64,000 bases of DNA from Rodentibacter abscessus (GTDB lineage: Bacteria > Pseudomonadota > Gammaproteobacteria > Enterobacterales > Pasteurellaceae), in NCBI RefSeq assembly GCF_047160095.1, contig NZ_AP038785.1, positions 744,001 to 808,000 on the forward strand. The letters are read 5' to 3'. Made by a program: the position numbers and the translations under genes. Each line of letters opens with the position of its first letter. The stretch's first letter is position 1. This document shows, piece after piece, positions 8,364 to 16,382 of this stretch. The notes under the pieces are model-generated. The model did not search any database, was not told the origin of the DNA, and was given only the letters and a program-made list of their open reading frames with translations.

Positions 8364-8397
8364 CTGTCATATTTCTGAAATATTTTTTTGTTATCTT
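8364..8397 (+). promoter_or_regulatory. Pho box and promoter of pstSCAB
   Basis: CTGTCATATTTCTGAAAT (8364-8381) matches the PhoB consensus CTGTCATAWAWCTGTCAY, with a perfect first repeat and a weaker second. A -10-like TATCTT lies at 8392-8397, so the Pho box takes the place of the -35, as in activated Pho promoters. The pstS start is 44 bp further on. The gap from the tRNA also holds one uptake signal near 8313. Confidence 0.72.
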
Positions 8398-8440
8398 ACG
8401 CACCGTGATAACTCACTCATCTAAAACAGGAGATTATAGT

Positions 8441-9466
8441 ATGAAAAAAATGCGTTATATTGCGCTTACCTTGTTATCAGCTTTTGCAGTAAGTCAAACG
8501 GCTCAAGCCAAAACAACGGTTACAGGGGCGGGAGCTTCCTTTCCTCAACCGATCTATGTTCAATGGGCAATGAATTATAAAACAGAAACAGGAAATCAAG
8601 TTAATTATCAATCAATCGGTTCTTCCGGTGGTATTAAGCAAATTATTTCCAGAACCGTTGATTTTGGTGCTTCAGATTCTCCAATGAAAGAGGAAGATTT
8701 AACTAAAAACAATCTCATTCAATTTCCAACCGTTATCGGTGGGGTTGTACCTGTTGTGAATATAGAAGGAATTGAACCCGGTAAATTGAAATTAACCGGT
8801 GAAATACTAGCCGATATTTATTTAGGCAAAATCACACATTGGAATGATGGAAAAATTCGTGCGTTAAATCCGGATTTAAATTTACCTGACGCCCGTATTA
8901 CAACCGTATTTCGTGCGGATGGTTCAGGTACCAGTTTTATTTTTACACACTATTTAAGTCAAATTTCAGCCGACTGGAAAGAAAAAGTAGGTGCGGCGAA
9001 TACTGTAAAATGGCCAACATCAGCCAATGGTGCTGCCGGAAAAGGCAATGAAGGCGTATCAATTTATGTGGGAAGAGTTAAAAACTCAATCGGCTATGTG
9101 GAATACGCTTATGCTAAGCAGAATAAAATGTCTTATGTCCAGTTAAAAAATTCAGCAGGTAATTTCGTGCAACCTTCGCAAGAAAGTTTTGCCGCCGCTG
9201 CCAATGTTGATTGGGATAAAGCGAAAGGCTTTAGTTTAGTATTGACCAATCAACCGGGTGAGCAAGCTTGGCCGTTGGCTGCTGCAACTTTTATTTTAAT
9301 TCCAAAAGAAAGTGCGGATAAACAAAAAACAGAAACCGTACTCAATTTCTTTGATTGGGCATATACAAAAGGAAACGAACAAGCTGCAAAATTGGATTAC
9401 GTGCCATTACCGGATAAGGTTAAAGATCTCATTCGCAAAGAATGGCAAAAAACGAATTTAAAATAG
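8441..9466 (+). CDS. pstS: PstS, periplasmic phosphate-binding protein
   Basis: The start is ATG 8441, preceded by AACAGGAG at a good distance. An in-frame GTG at 8405 would put 12 residues before the signal peptide and is rejected. The 341-residue product begins with a signal peptide (MKKMRYIALTLLSAFAVS) cleaved after QTAQA. The mature protein starts TTVTGAGASFPQPIY, typical of PstS. Phosphate-binding segments are visible: IGSSGGIKQI, DFGASDSPM and RADGSGTSFIFTHYL. It delivers phosphate to PstCA in the inner membrane. A 9-bp hairpin between pstS and pstC probably raises PstS over the membrane subunits. Confidence 0.97.
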   Translation: MKKMRYIALTLLSAFAVSQTAQAKTTVTGAGASFPQPIYVQWAMNYKTETGNQVNYQSIGSSGGIKQIISRTVDFGASDSPMKEEDLTKNNLIQFPTVIGGVVPVVNIEGIEPGKLKLTGEILADIYLGKITHWNDGKIRALNPDLNLPDARITTVFRADGSGTSFIFTHYLSQISADWKEKVGAANTVKWPTSANGAAGKGNEGVSIYVGRVKNSIGYVEYAYAKQNKMSYVQLKNSAGNFVQPSQESFAAAANVDWDKAKGFSLVLTNQPGEQAWPLAAATFILIPKESADKQKTETVLNFFDWAYTKGNEQAAKLDYVPLPDKVKDLIRKEWQKTNLK

Positions 9467-9471
9467 ACGTT

Positions 9472-9498
9472 TTCCCTTCCTTCTATGAGGGAAGGGAA
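9472..9498 (+). promoter_or_regulatory. Intercistronic hairpin between pstS and pstC
   Basis: TTCCCTTCC (9472-9480) pairs perfectly with GGAAGGGAA (9490-9498) across a 9-base loop. No T run follows directly, so it is more likely an mRNA-stabilising or partial-termination hairpin than a full terminator. Such hairpins are common after the binding-protein gene of ABC operons. Confidence 0.6.
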
Positions 9499-9515
9499 TA
9501 TTTTAAGGATATATT

Positions 9516-10463
9516 ATGACGCTTTCCGAAAAACTAAAGCAGCAAGCCTTTATTGATCTGTTATTTGTCAATATAACCCGCTTTTTTGCTTTACTCGTAT
9601 TAATCAGTCTTGGCGGCATCTTAATTTCATTAATGGTTGGTGCTTATCCTGCAATGCAACAATTCGGTTTGGCTTTTTTAACTTCAAGCGAATGGGATAC
9701 CGTACAAAGTCAATATGGTGCGCTAGCTCCTATTTACGGTACGTTGGTAACATCAATCATTGCATTAATTATTGCCGTTCCGGTTAGTTTTGGTATTGCC
9801 GTATTTTTGACCGAACTATGTCCTGTTTTTCTTCGCCGTCCTTTAAGTGTAGCCATTGAATTATTAGCAGGCATTCCTTCAATCATTTACGGGATGTGGG
9901 GGCTATTTGTTTTCGCGCCTATTTTCTCCGATACGATCCAGCCTTTTATGATTGAACATTTAAGTCATCTTCCATTTGTCGGTGCATTGTTTGAAGGAAT
10001 GCCAATGGGGATAGGGTTATTTCCCGCCGGATTAATTCTTGCCATTATGATTATTCCTTATATCGCTTCTGTTATGAGAGACGTATTTGAAGTAACACCT
10101 ACAATGTTGAAGGAATCAGCCTATGGTTTGGGTTGTACCCGCTGGGAAGTTATTCGTCATGTCGTTTTGCCTTATACTAAAGTTGGGGTGATTGGCGGCA
10201 TTATTCTTGGTTTAGGACGTGCATTAGGTGAGACAATGGCTGTCACTTTTGTTATCGGTAATACATTTAATATGAGTGTCGGTTTAAATAATTCCGGTGC
10301 CTCTATTACTTCGGCATTGGCCAATGAATTTGCAGAAGCAGTGGATCCAATGCATCTATCTTCCTTACTTTATCTTGGATTAATTTTATTTATCATTACT
10401 TTTATCGTGTTGAGCTTATCAAAATTAATGCTATTAAGAATGACTCAATATGAGGGACGCTAG
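9516..10463 (+). CDS. pstC: PstC, phosphate ABC transporter permease
   Basis: This 315-residue inner-membrane protein has six predicted membrane segments and the BPD_transp_1 fold. The first segment is at about 20-45 (FFALLVLISLGGILISL). The cytoplasmic coupling loop, with ESAYGLGCTRWEVIRHVVLP near residue 205, is the EAA-type contact with the ATPase. GIPSIIYGMWGLFVF is a conserved Pst permease segment. It works with PstA as the channel of the PstSCAB importer. The gene follows pstS after 49 bp and is two bases from pstA. It has a good Shine-Dalgarno (TAAGGA). Confidence 0.96.
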   Translation: MTLSEKLKQQAFIDLLFVNITRFFALLVLISLGGILISLMVGAYPAMQQFGLAFLTSSEWDTVQSQYGALAPIYGTLVTSIIALIIAVPVSFGIAVFLTELCPVFLRRPLSVAIELLAGIPSIIYGMWGLFVFAPIFSDTIQPFMIEHLSHLPFVGALFEGMPMGIGLFPAGLILAIMIIPYIASVMRDVFEVTPTMLKESAYGLGCTRWEVIRHVVLPYTKVGVIGGIILGLGRALGETMAVTFVIGNTFNMSVGLNNSGASITSALANEFAEAVDPMHLSSLLYLGLILFIITFIVLSLSKLMLLRMTQYEGR

Positions 10464-10465
10464 CA

Positions 10466-11305
10466 ATGAATCGTTCATTATATATACGCCGCCGGTGGAC
10501 CAACCGTCTCTATTTAGCCTTAGCTTGGGTGATGATGGGATTTGGTTTATTTTGGTTGGGGTGGATTTTTTATACATTATTGGCTTATGGACTTGATGGG
10601 TTCGGGCTCCATCTCTTTAAAGTAGATACTCTTCCGCCCGGAGTCGAGGGAGGGTTACGTAACGCTATTTGGGGAAGTTTACTGATTACTTTATTCGGTT
10701 TATTTATCGGTACGCCGATAGGTATTCTAACCGGTATATATCTGGCCGAATTCGGGCGTTATAGCAAAGTTGCTACCATCACGCGATTTATGAATGATAT
10801 TTTACTTTCCGCGCCTTCAATTGTTATCGGTTTATTTATTTATGGTATTTTTGTCGTCAAACAAGGGCATTTCTCCGGCTGGGCGGGTTCATTAGCCTTA
10901 TCATTACTGGTTATTCCTGTCGTGGTTCGTACTACGGAAAATATGTTGAAATTAGTTCCTAATAGTTTACGGGAGGCCGCTTATGCTTTGGGTACGCCAA
11001 AATGGAAAATGGTATCAATGGTTACATTAAAAGCCGCCAAAACGGGGGTATTAACAGGAATACTGTTGGCATTTGCACGTATATCGGGAGAAACCGCACC
11101 TTTGCTCTTTACGGCATTAAACAACCAGTTTTTCAGCTCGGATATGGGACAACCGATCGCAAATTTACCGAATGTTATTTATCAATTTGCAATGAGTCCC
11201 TATAAAGATTGGCAGTCATTGGCTTGGGCAGGTGCTTTATTAATCGCTTGTACGGTGTTATTTGCTAATATCGGTGCAAGAATTTTAGGACGCAAAAAAG
11301 ATTAG
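10466..11305 (+). CDS. pstA: PstA, phosphate ABC transporter permease
   Basis: The 279-residue second permease subunit has an N-terminal helix at about 17-42 and the conserved APSIVIGLFIYGIFV segment. The coupling loop is REAAYALGTPKWKMVSMVTL, near residue 170. It is slightly shorter than the E. coli protein, mainly at the N-terminus. It starts two bases after the pstC stop, so the two are probably translationally coupled, which fits a heterodimeric channel. The pstB start follows after 9 bp. Confidence 0.96.
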   Translation: MNRSLYIRRRWTNRLYLALAWVMMGFGLFWLGWIFYTLLAYGLDGFGLHLFKVDTLPPGVEGGLRNAIWGSLLITLFGLFIGTPIGILTGIYLAEFGRYSKVATITRFMNDILLSAPSIVIGLFIYGIFVVKQGHFSGWAGSLALSLLVIPVVVRTTENMLKLVPNSLREAAYALGTPKWKMVSMVTLKAAKTGVLTGILLAFARISGETAPLLFTALNNQFFSSDMGQPIANLPNVIYQFAMSPYKDWQSLAWAGALLIACTVLFANIGARILGRKKD

Positions 11306-11314
11306 GAAAATGCG

Positions 11315-12070
11315 ATGAAAACAAAAATTTCAACGAAAAATTTAGATTTTTATTACGGGCAGTTTCATGCTTTGAAAAATGTTAATGTGGATATTTTAGA
11401 AAAAAAAGTGACGGCTTTTATTGGCCCTTCCGGTTGTGGTAAATCTACGTTGTTGAGAATATTTAATCGTATGTATGATCTCTACCCCAATATGCACGCA
11501 AAAGGGGAGTTGTTATTAGATGGAAAAAATATTTTAGACTCAACGATTGATGTGAATTTATTGCGTGCTAAAGTCGGTATGGTATTCCAAAAACCGACTC
11601 CTTTTCCTATGTCGATTTATGATAATGTGGCTTTTGGCGTTAAACTTTATGAAAAGTTAAATAAAAGCGATTTAGATGATCGAATAGAATGGGCGTTGCG
11701 TAAATCCGCATTATGGACGGAAGTGAAAGATAAATTAAAACAATCAGGTAACTCACTGTCCGGTGGTCAGCAACAGCGATTATGCATTGCTCGGGCGATT
11801 GCTTGTCAACCGGAAGTGTTACTACTTGATGAACCGACTTCAGCATTAGATCCGATTTCAACCGCTTATATTGAAGAATTGATTACGGAATTGAAAAAAG
11901 ATTATACCATTGCAATCGTAACCCATAATATGCAACAAGCCGCTAGGGTTTCCGATATGACAGCTTATATGTACCTTGGTGAACTGATTGAAATCGGTGA
12001 TACGAAACAAATTTTTACTAAACCGAATCGCAAAGAAACCGAAGATTATATTACGGGTAAATTTGGTTAA
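11315..12070 (+). CDS. pstB: PstB, phosphate ABC transporter ATPase
   Basis: The 251-residue ATPase has a complete motif set: Walker A GPSGCGKST near residue 37, Q-loop VFQKPTPFP, signature LSGGQQQRL, Walker B VLLLDEPTSALD and switch histidine IVTHNM. FQKPTPFPMSIYDNVAFG is characteristic of PstB. It powers phosphate import and also takes part in phosphate signalling to PhoR. It is the last transport gene, and a pair of facing uptake signals separates it from phoB. Confidence 0.97.
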   Translation: MKTKISTKNLDFYYGQFHALKNVNVDILEKKVTAFIGPSGCGKSTLLRIFNRMYDLYPNMHAKGELLLDGKNILDSTIDVNLLRAKVGMVFQKPTPFPMSIYDNVAFGVKLYEKLNKSDLDDRIEWALRKSALWTEVKDKLKQSGNSLSGGQQQRLCIARAIACQPEVLLLDEPTSALDPISTAYIEELITELKKDYTIAIVTHNMQQAARVSDMTAYMYLGELIEIGDTKQIFTKPNRKETEDYITGKFG

Positions 12071-12085
12071 AACACGTCTAAAATT

Positions 12086-12125
12086 GACCGCACTTTTAGT
12101 ATGTTCAATAATAAAAAGTGCGGTT
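12086..12125 (+). promoter_or_regulatory. Facing uptake signals between pstB and phoB (possible attenuator)
   Basis: GACCGCACTTTT (12086-12097) faces AAAAGTGCGGTT (12114-12125) across 16 bases. The hairpin could weaken transcription from pstSCAB into phoBR. A T run after it is lacking, so complete termination is unlikely. Confidence 0.5.
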
Positions 12126-12157
12126 AATTTAGAGGACGAATTTAAGGAGAAAATCAT

Positions 12158-12856
12158 ATGTCTAAAGCTGATATTCTCATTGTAGAAGATGAAACATCAA
12201 TCATGACACTTATTCAATTTACTTTAGAACAAGCCGGGTTTGATGTTCGTTGTGCGGAAAACATACGGCAAGCAAGAAAATTGATAGATGAAAAGCTTCC
12301 TGATCTTATTTTACTGGATTGGATGTTACCCGATATTTCCGGTGTGGAATTTACGAAAGAACTTCGGGCAAACAATCGTACGCAATATTTACCGATTATT
12401 TTACTTACCGCACGAAGTGATGAAACGGACAAAGAACAAGGATTAAACATCGGTGCGGATGATTATGTTACCAAGCCTTTCTCTCCTCGAGAACTGGTGG
12501 CTAGAATCAAAGCATTTTTACGTCGCCATCATCCGCATAAAACCGAGCAGCTGATAGAAATAAAAGGGTTAAGTCTGGATCCTGTTAATAAGATTGTGAT
12601 TGGTGATGGAATAACGCTTAATTTAGGTGCGACAGAATTTCGACTGCTTCATTTTTTTATTACGCACCCTAATCGTTTGTATAGTCGTAGCCAATTATTA
12701 GATTTTGTTTGGGGAGATCATATTTTTATGGAGGAACGAACCATTGACGTCCATATTAGACGATTACGCCAAGCACTTGAACCGGCTAAATTAGACGGGT
12801 TATTACAAACGATAAGGGGTTCAGGTTATCGATTTAATGTGGAAAACAAAATATGA
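12158..12856 (+). CDS. phoB: PhoB, phosphate-regulon response regulator
   Basis: This 232-residue OmpR/PhoB-family regulator has a receiver domain (about 1-120). The acidic pocket is at VEDE, the phospho-acceptor aspartate is in LILLDWMLPD near residue 54, and the conserved lysine is in DDYVTKPF. The winged-helix DNA-binding domain (about 135-230) ends with MEERTIDVHIRRLRQALE and IRGSGYRF. It activates Pho-box promoters such as the one before pstS. The start has an AAGGAG Shine-Dalgarno. It overlaps phoR by 4 bases (ATGA), so the pair is translationally coupled. Confidence 0.96.
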   Translation: MSKADILIVEDETSIMTLIQFTLEQAGFDVRCAENIRQARKLIDEKLPDLILLDWMLPDISGVEFTKELRANNRTQYLPIILLTARSDETDKEQGLNIGADDYVTKPFSPRELVARIKAFLRRHHPHKTEQLIEIKGLSLDPVNKIVIGDGITLNLGATEFRLLHFFITHPNRLYSRSQLLDFVWGDHIFMEERTIDVHIRRLRQALEPAKLDGLLQTIRGSGYRFNVENKI

Positions 12857-14145
12857 CGGTCCTTTTATCTGCTTTATTACGTTTTATTTTTTTATTAGTC
12901 TTTATTGCCGGTATAAGTTATTTGGCTGGAGGAACCATTGCACTATGGGTATCGGTTTCTGCCGTATTATCGTGCGGCATTCTCTATCAACTTGTTTATT
13001 TAAATCGACTTATTCGTTGGCTTAATGATCAACAAAACGAATTATACGGTAGCGGTATCTGGGGGCATATTTTTGATAAAATACTCGCCTTGCGTAAGGC
13101 CAGCCAAAAACGAAAAAAAGAACTTTCTGCCTCAATAACACGTTTTAATCAAATGATTGATACTATCCCGAATGGTGTCATCATCTTAAATGAAGGAAGA
13201 ATCGAATGGTTTAATTCACTGGCTTGTAAACATCTCAATCTTAACTATCACAATGATCTCAATTCTATTTTACAAAATCTTATTCGCCAACCTGATTTTC
13301 AACAATTTTTACAACAACGTATTGATGATCAACCGCTAGTGCTAAAATTAAGTTTACCTAATGGTGACTATTTTAAACGAATTATACAAATTAGCCGTCA
13401 ACCGTTTGAGCAACATAGCGAATTATTGATTACTCAAGATATAACAAAAAAGGAGCAGTTAGATGAAGCTCAAATCGCTTTCGTTGCCAATGTTTCTCAT
13501 GAATTACGAACACCTCTTACCGTCATTAACGGGTTTACCGAAACCTTACTAGAAACACCGGATTTATCTATTGAACAACACCAACAGTTTTTATCATTAA
13601 TGCAGAAAGAAGGGCAGAGAATGTTAAGTGTGTTATCCGACTTATTAACACTCTCTCGTTTAGAACGTGGTCAATCAACCGGCGGCAAATATCGACGGTT
13701 TAATCTGTCTGAAATGGTAAAACAAGTGGTGGAATCTACGGAAAACTTTTCCCAAGGGCAACATCAATTTATTGTTGATATTACCCCTGATCTGTATTTT
13801 TATGGTTTAGAAACCGAACTGTATAGCGCATTCAGCAATCTCACTTTTAATGCCGTTCGTTACACGCCGGAGCAAGGCTCGATTACAATCCGTCTCCGTA
13901 TTTTGGAAACGGATAAAATCGAATTTTCGGTTACCGATACCGGGGTAGGAATTGCCGCCGAACATATTCCGCGTTTAACCGAACGTTTTTATCGGGTTGA
14001 TAACGGCCGTTCCCGCCAAACCGGAGGAACGGGATTAGGTTTAGCGATAACCAAATTTGCTTTGGCAAAATATAATGCGAAATTAGATATTTCCAGTGAA
14101 GTGGGTAAGGGTAGCTGCTTTAAAACGATTTTGTCAGTTAATTAG
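12853..14145 (+). CDS. phoR: PhoR, phosphate-regulon sensor histidine kinase
   Basis: The 430-residue protein is near the E. coli length. Two N-terminal hydrophobic segments (about 5-25 and 30-48) with almost no periplasmic loop are typical of PhoR, which senses the Pst complex rather than phosphate itself. A PAS-type region (about 95-195, IDTIPNGVIILNEGRIEWFN) precedes the HisKA box FVANVSHELRTPLTVING. The ATPase domain has N (FNAVRYTP), G1 (DTGVGIAAEH) and G2 (GGTGLGLAITK) boxes. It phosphorylates PhoB when phosphate is low. No phoU follows on this strand; phoU converges from the other side. Confidence 0.96.
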   Translation: MTVLLSALLRFIFLLVFIAGISYLAGGTIALWVSVSAVLSCGILYQLVYLNRLIRWLNDQQNELYGSGIWGHIFDKILALRKASQKRKKELSASITRFNQMIDTIPNGVIILNEGRIEWFNSLACKHLNLNYHNDLNSILQNLIRQPDFQQFLQQRIDDQPLVLKLSLPNGDYFKRIIQISRQPFEQHSELLITQDITKKEQLDEAQIAFVANVSHELRTPLTVINGFTETLLETPDLSIEQHQQFLSLMQKEGQRMLSVLSDLLTLSRLERGQSTGGKYRRFNLSEMVKQVVESTENFSQGQHQFIVDITPDLYFYGLETELYSAFSNLTFNAVRYTPEQGSITIRLRILETDKIEFSVTDTGVGIAAEHIPRLTERFYRVDNGRSRQTGGTGLGLAITKFALAKYNAKLDISSEVGKGSCFKTILSVN

Positions 14146-14165
14146 CTACCTTACCGTTTGAAGGA

Positions 14166-14867
14166 TTATTTTAAGTTTGATTCGATTTCATCAAGCGGTT
14201 TATGGCGAATATCAATACCTCTTACCAAGTAAACAACGTGTTCCGCCATATTTTTGGCGTGATCACCTATTCGTTCTACCGCTTTGTTCATCATCATTAC
14301 ATCAATCCAAGTGCTAATGTTTTTAGGTTCTTCAAAAATATTTGTCATTAACAAGCGTAGCTGATTACGATAATCCATATCTAATTTTTCATCGGATAAT
14401 CTTAATTCAATCGCCGCCGTTTCGTCTAAACGGGCAAAGGCGTCCAATGCACGGCGAATCATTATAGATGCCATATCTAAAATGCGGTGTGTATCATATA
14501 AACCCGAAGAGGAGATTTTATTATTTACCAAAAGATTGTTGGTATAACTTGCAATTTTTTTTAATTCATCCCCAATACGTTCCAAATCAACAATCATACG
14601 GGTAGTGGTTAATACAAAGCGAAGATCGCCGGCGGCGGGCTGACGGCGGGCTATAATTGTTTGGCAATGATCATCAATTAATTCTTCCATCTCATTAATT
14701 TTTTTCTCACTTTCCAAGACTTCTTTTAACCCTTGTGGATTGGCTTGGCTAAGACTTTGTAAAATAATTTGGAGTTGTTGTTCAATGATTCCGCCCATTT
14801 GCATTACTTCGGTGCGGACATCTTCTAACTCTTGATTAAAATGTGATGAGATATGTTGATTTTTCAT
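14166..14867 (-). CDS. phoU: PhoU, phosphate signalling regulator
   Basis: This 233-residue all-helical protein contains two PhoU repeats (about 15-105 and 120-210). They carry the metal-binding E-x3-D-type signatures RIGDELKKIA and RIGDHAKNMAEHVVYL. PhoU links the Pst transporter to PhoR and keeps the kinase off when phosphate is plentiful. In E. coli it is the last gene of pstSCAB-phoU. Here it lies on the opposite strand, converging on phoR with a 20-bp gap. It therefore has its own promoter upstream of 14867. I see no convincing Pho box there. Confidence 0.95.
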   Translation of the reverse strand: MKNQHISSHFNQELEDVRTEVMQMGGIIEQQLQIILQSLSQANPQGLKEVLESEKKINEMEELIDDHCQTIIARRQPAAGDLRFVLTTTRMIVDLERIGDELKKIASYTNNLLVNNKISSSGLYDTHRILDMASIMIRRALDAFARLDETAAIELRLSDEKLDMDYRNQLRLLMTNIFEEPKNISTWIDVMMMNKAVERIGDHAKNMAEHVVYLVRGIDIRHKPLDEIESNLK

Positions 14868-14970
14868 AAATATTCCTTTGGAAAAATAAACTTAATATCG
14901 GTGAGTATAGCTGATAAATATGTCAAAAATATGACAAATTTTGCAAAACTCACCTTTATTTAACCGCACT

Positions 14971-15300
14971 TTATAAACATTTTGCCGGTTTTGGCAATCC
15001 TGCGAGTTTGGTCGCTTGTTTTGCCGGCCCTTCGGGGAACAATCTCTGCAAATAACGGCTGTTTCCTTTATCCGCACCTAATTTTTCAGCCATCGCTTTT
15101 ACCAACATACGAATCGCAGGGGAGGTGTTATATTCTTGGTAAAAATCACGAACAAAATAAATAACTTCCCAATGGGCTTTTGTTAATTCAAGATTTTCTT
15201 GTATTGCTATGGCTCGAGCAACATCTTCATTCCATTGCGAGCTATCAAGTAAATAGCCTGAATTATCCGTTGCTAATTCAATTCCATTCACATTTAACAT
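14971..15300 (-). CDS. tusE: TusE, sulfurtransferase of the tRNA 2-thiouridine pathway
   Basis: The 109-residue protein has exactly the E. coli length and belongs to the DsrC/TusE family. It ends LPKPAKCL, placing the catalytic cysteine next to last as the family requires. HWEVIYFVRDFYQEYNTSPAIRML is the family core. TusE accepts persulfide sulfur from TusBCD and passes it to MnmA for s2U34 on tRNA. It starts one base after the ttcA stop, so two tRNA-thiolation genes share an operon. No TusBCD genes are in the window. Confidence 0.93.
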   Translation of the reverse strand: MLNVNGIELATDNSGYLLDSSQWNEDVARAIAIQENLELTKAHWEVIYFVRDFYQEYNTSPAIRMLVKAMAEKLGADKGNSRYLQRLFPEGPAKQATKLAGLPKPAKCL

Positions 15301-15301
15301 A

Positions 15302-16234
15302 TCAATTCACTTCTTTAAAATTAATCATTTCGTTGTGAGAAAAATCCGTTTGATCTTCATCATTAAATTGCATTGGCTCAATACGTTCTTCATCAAAAGC
15401 GGTATCACCCTCAATTCCTTCTAAAGTTTGTCCGTGTCGAATACTTTTGAAATCAAATAATTTCGGGTCGCACATATGTGACAACGTAATATTTTGCATA
15501 GCACTAAACATTGTTTCCAAACGTCCCGGATATTGACGTTCCCAAGTATTTAGCATTTCTTTCACCACCTGGCGTTGTAAGTTCGGCTGTGAGCCACACA
15601 AATTACAAGGAATGATCGGAAATTTTTTCGCAACGGCATATTTTTCAATGTCTTTTTCTTTGCAATAAGCAAGTGGGCGAATCACAATCTGTTTGCCATC
15701 GTCAGAAATTAACTTTGGTGGCATCGATTTCATTTTCCCACCATAAAACATATTCAGGAAAAGGGTCGCCAGCATATCATCACGATGATGACCCAAGGCA
15801 ATTTTGGTTGCACCTAATTCTGTTGCCGTACGATATAAAATGCCTCGGCGTAATCGAGAGCAGAGAGAACAAGTCGTTTTTCCTTCCGGTATTTTTTCTT
15901 TCACAATGCCATAAGTATTTTCTTGCACGATTTTGTAATCCACACCGATACTTTCTAAATATTCAGGCAATATATGTTCAGGGAAACCCGGTTGTTTTTG
16001 ATCAAGATTCACCGCCACAATCTCAAACTTAATCGGTGCACTTTGTTGTAAATTCAGCAAAATATCTAAAAGTGTGTAGCTATCTTTTCCACCGGATAAA
16101 CATACCATCACCTTATCGCCTTCCTCGATCATTCCAAAATCGGCAATGGCGTTGCCTACATTGCGACGTAAACGCTTTTGTAATTTATTGAAATTATAAG
16201 TTTGTTTCTTTTCTTGTTGAGTCAATTCGGTCAT
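15302..16234 (-). CDS. ttcA: TtcA, tRNA 2-thiocytidine-32 synthetase
   Basis: The 310-residue enzyme is an ATP pyrophosphatase of the PP-loop family, with motif CLSGGKDSYTLLDILLN near residue 45. Two C-x2-C pairs, CSLCSRLRRG near 120 and CNLCGSQPN near 210, supply the ligands of the iron-sulphur cluster used for thiolation of cytidine 32. Residues 150-165 (ALGHHRDDMLATLFLNM) are also conserved. The length equals the E. coli protein within one residue. It is divergent from mukF and lies upstream of tusE. Confidence 0.96.
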   Translation of the reverse strand: MTELTQQEKKQTYNFNKLQKRLRRNVGNAIADFGMIEEGDKVMVCLSGGKDSYTLLDILLNLQQSAPIKFEIVAVNLDQKQPGFPEHILPEYLESIGVDYKIVQENTYGIVKEKIPEGKTTCSLCSRLRRGILYRTATELGATKIALGHHRDDMLATLFLNMFYGGKMKSMPPKLISDDGKQIVIRPLAYCKEKDIEKYAVAKKFPIIPCNLCGSQPNLQRQVVKEMLNTWERQYPGRLETMFSAMQNITLSHMCDPKLFDFKSIRHGQTLEGIEGDTAFDEERIEPMQFNDEDQTDFSHNEMINFKEVN

Positions 16235-16382
16235 TCTGTTTTTTTGTTTTTATAGAAAGAGACGTATTATACGTGAAAAATGGAAAAAGTGCGGTTGAGG
16301 AGAAAGAAGATTTTTAAGATCGACAAAAAATCCTGTATAATCGCCCCAATTTTATGTTCAATTTTAGCGTATTTTCATTTCA

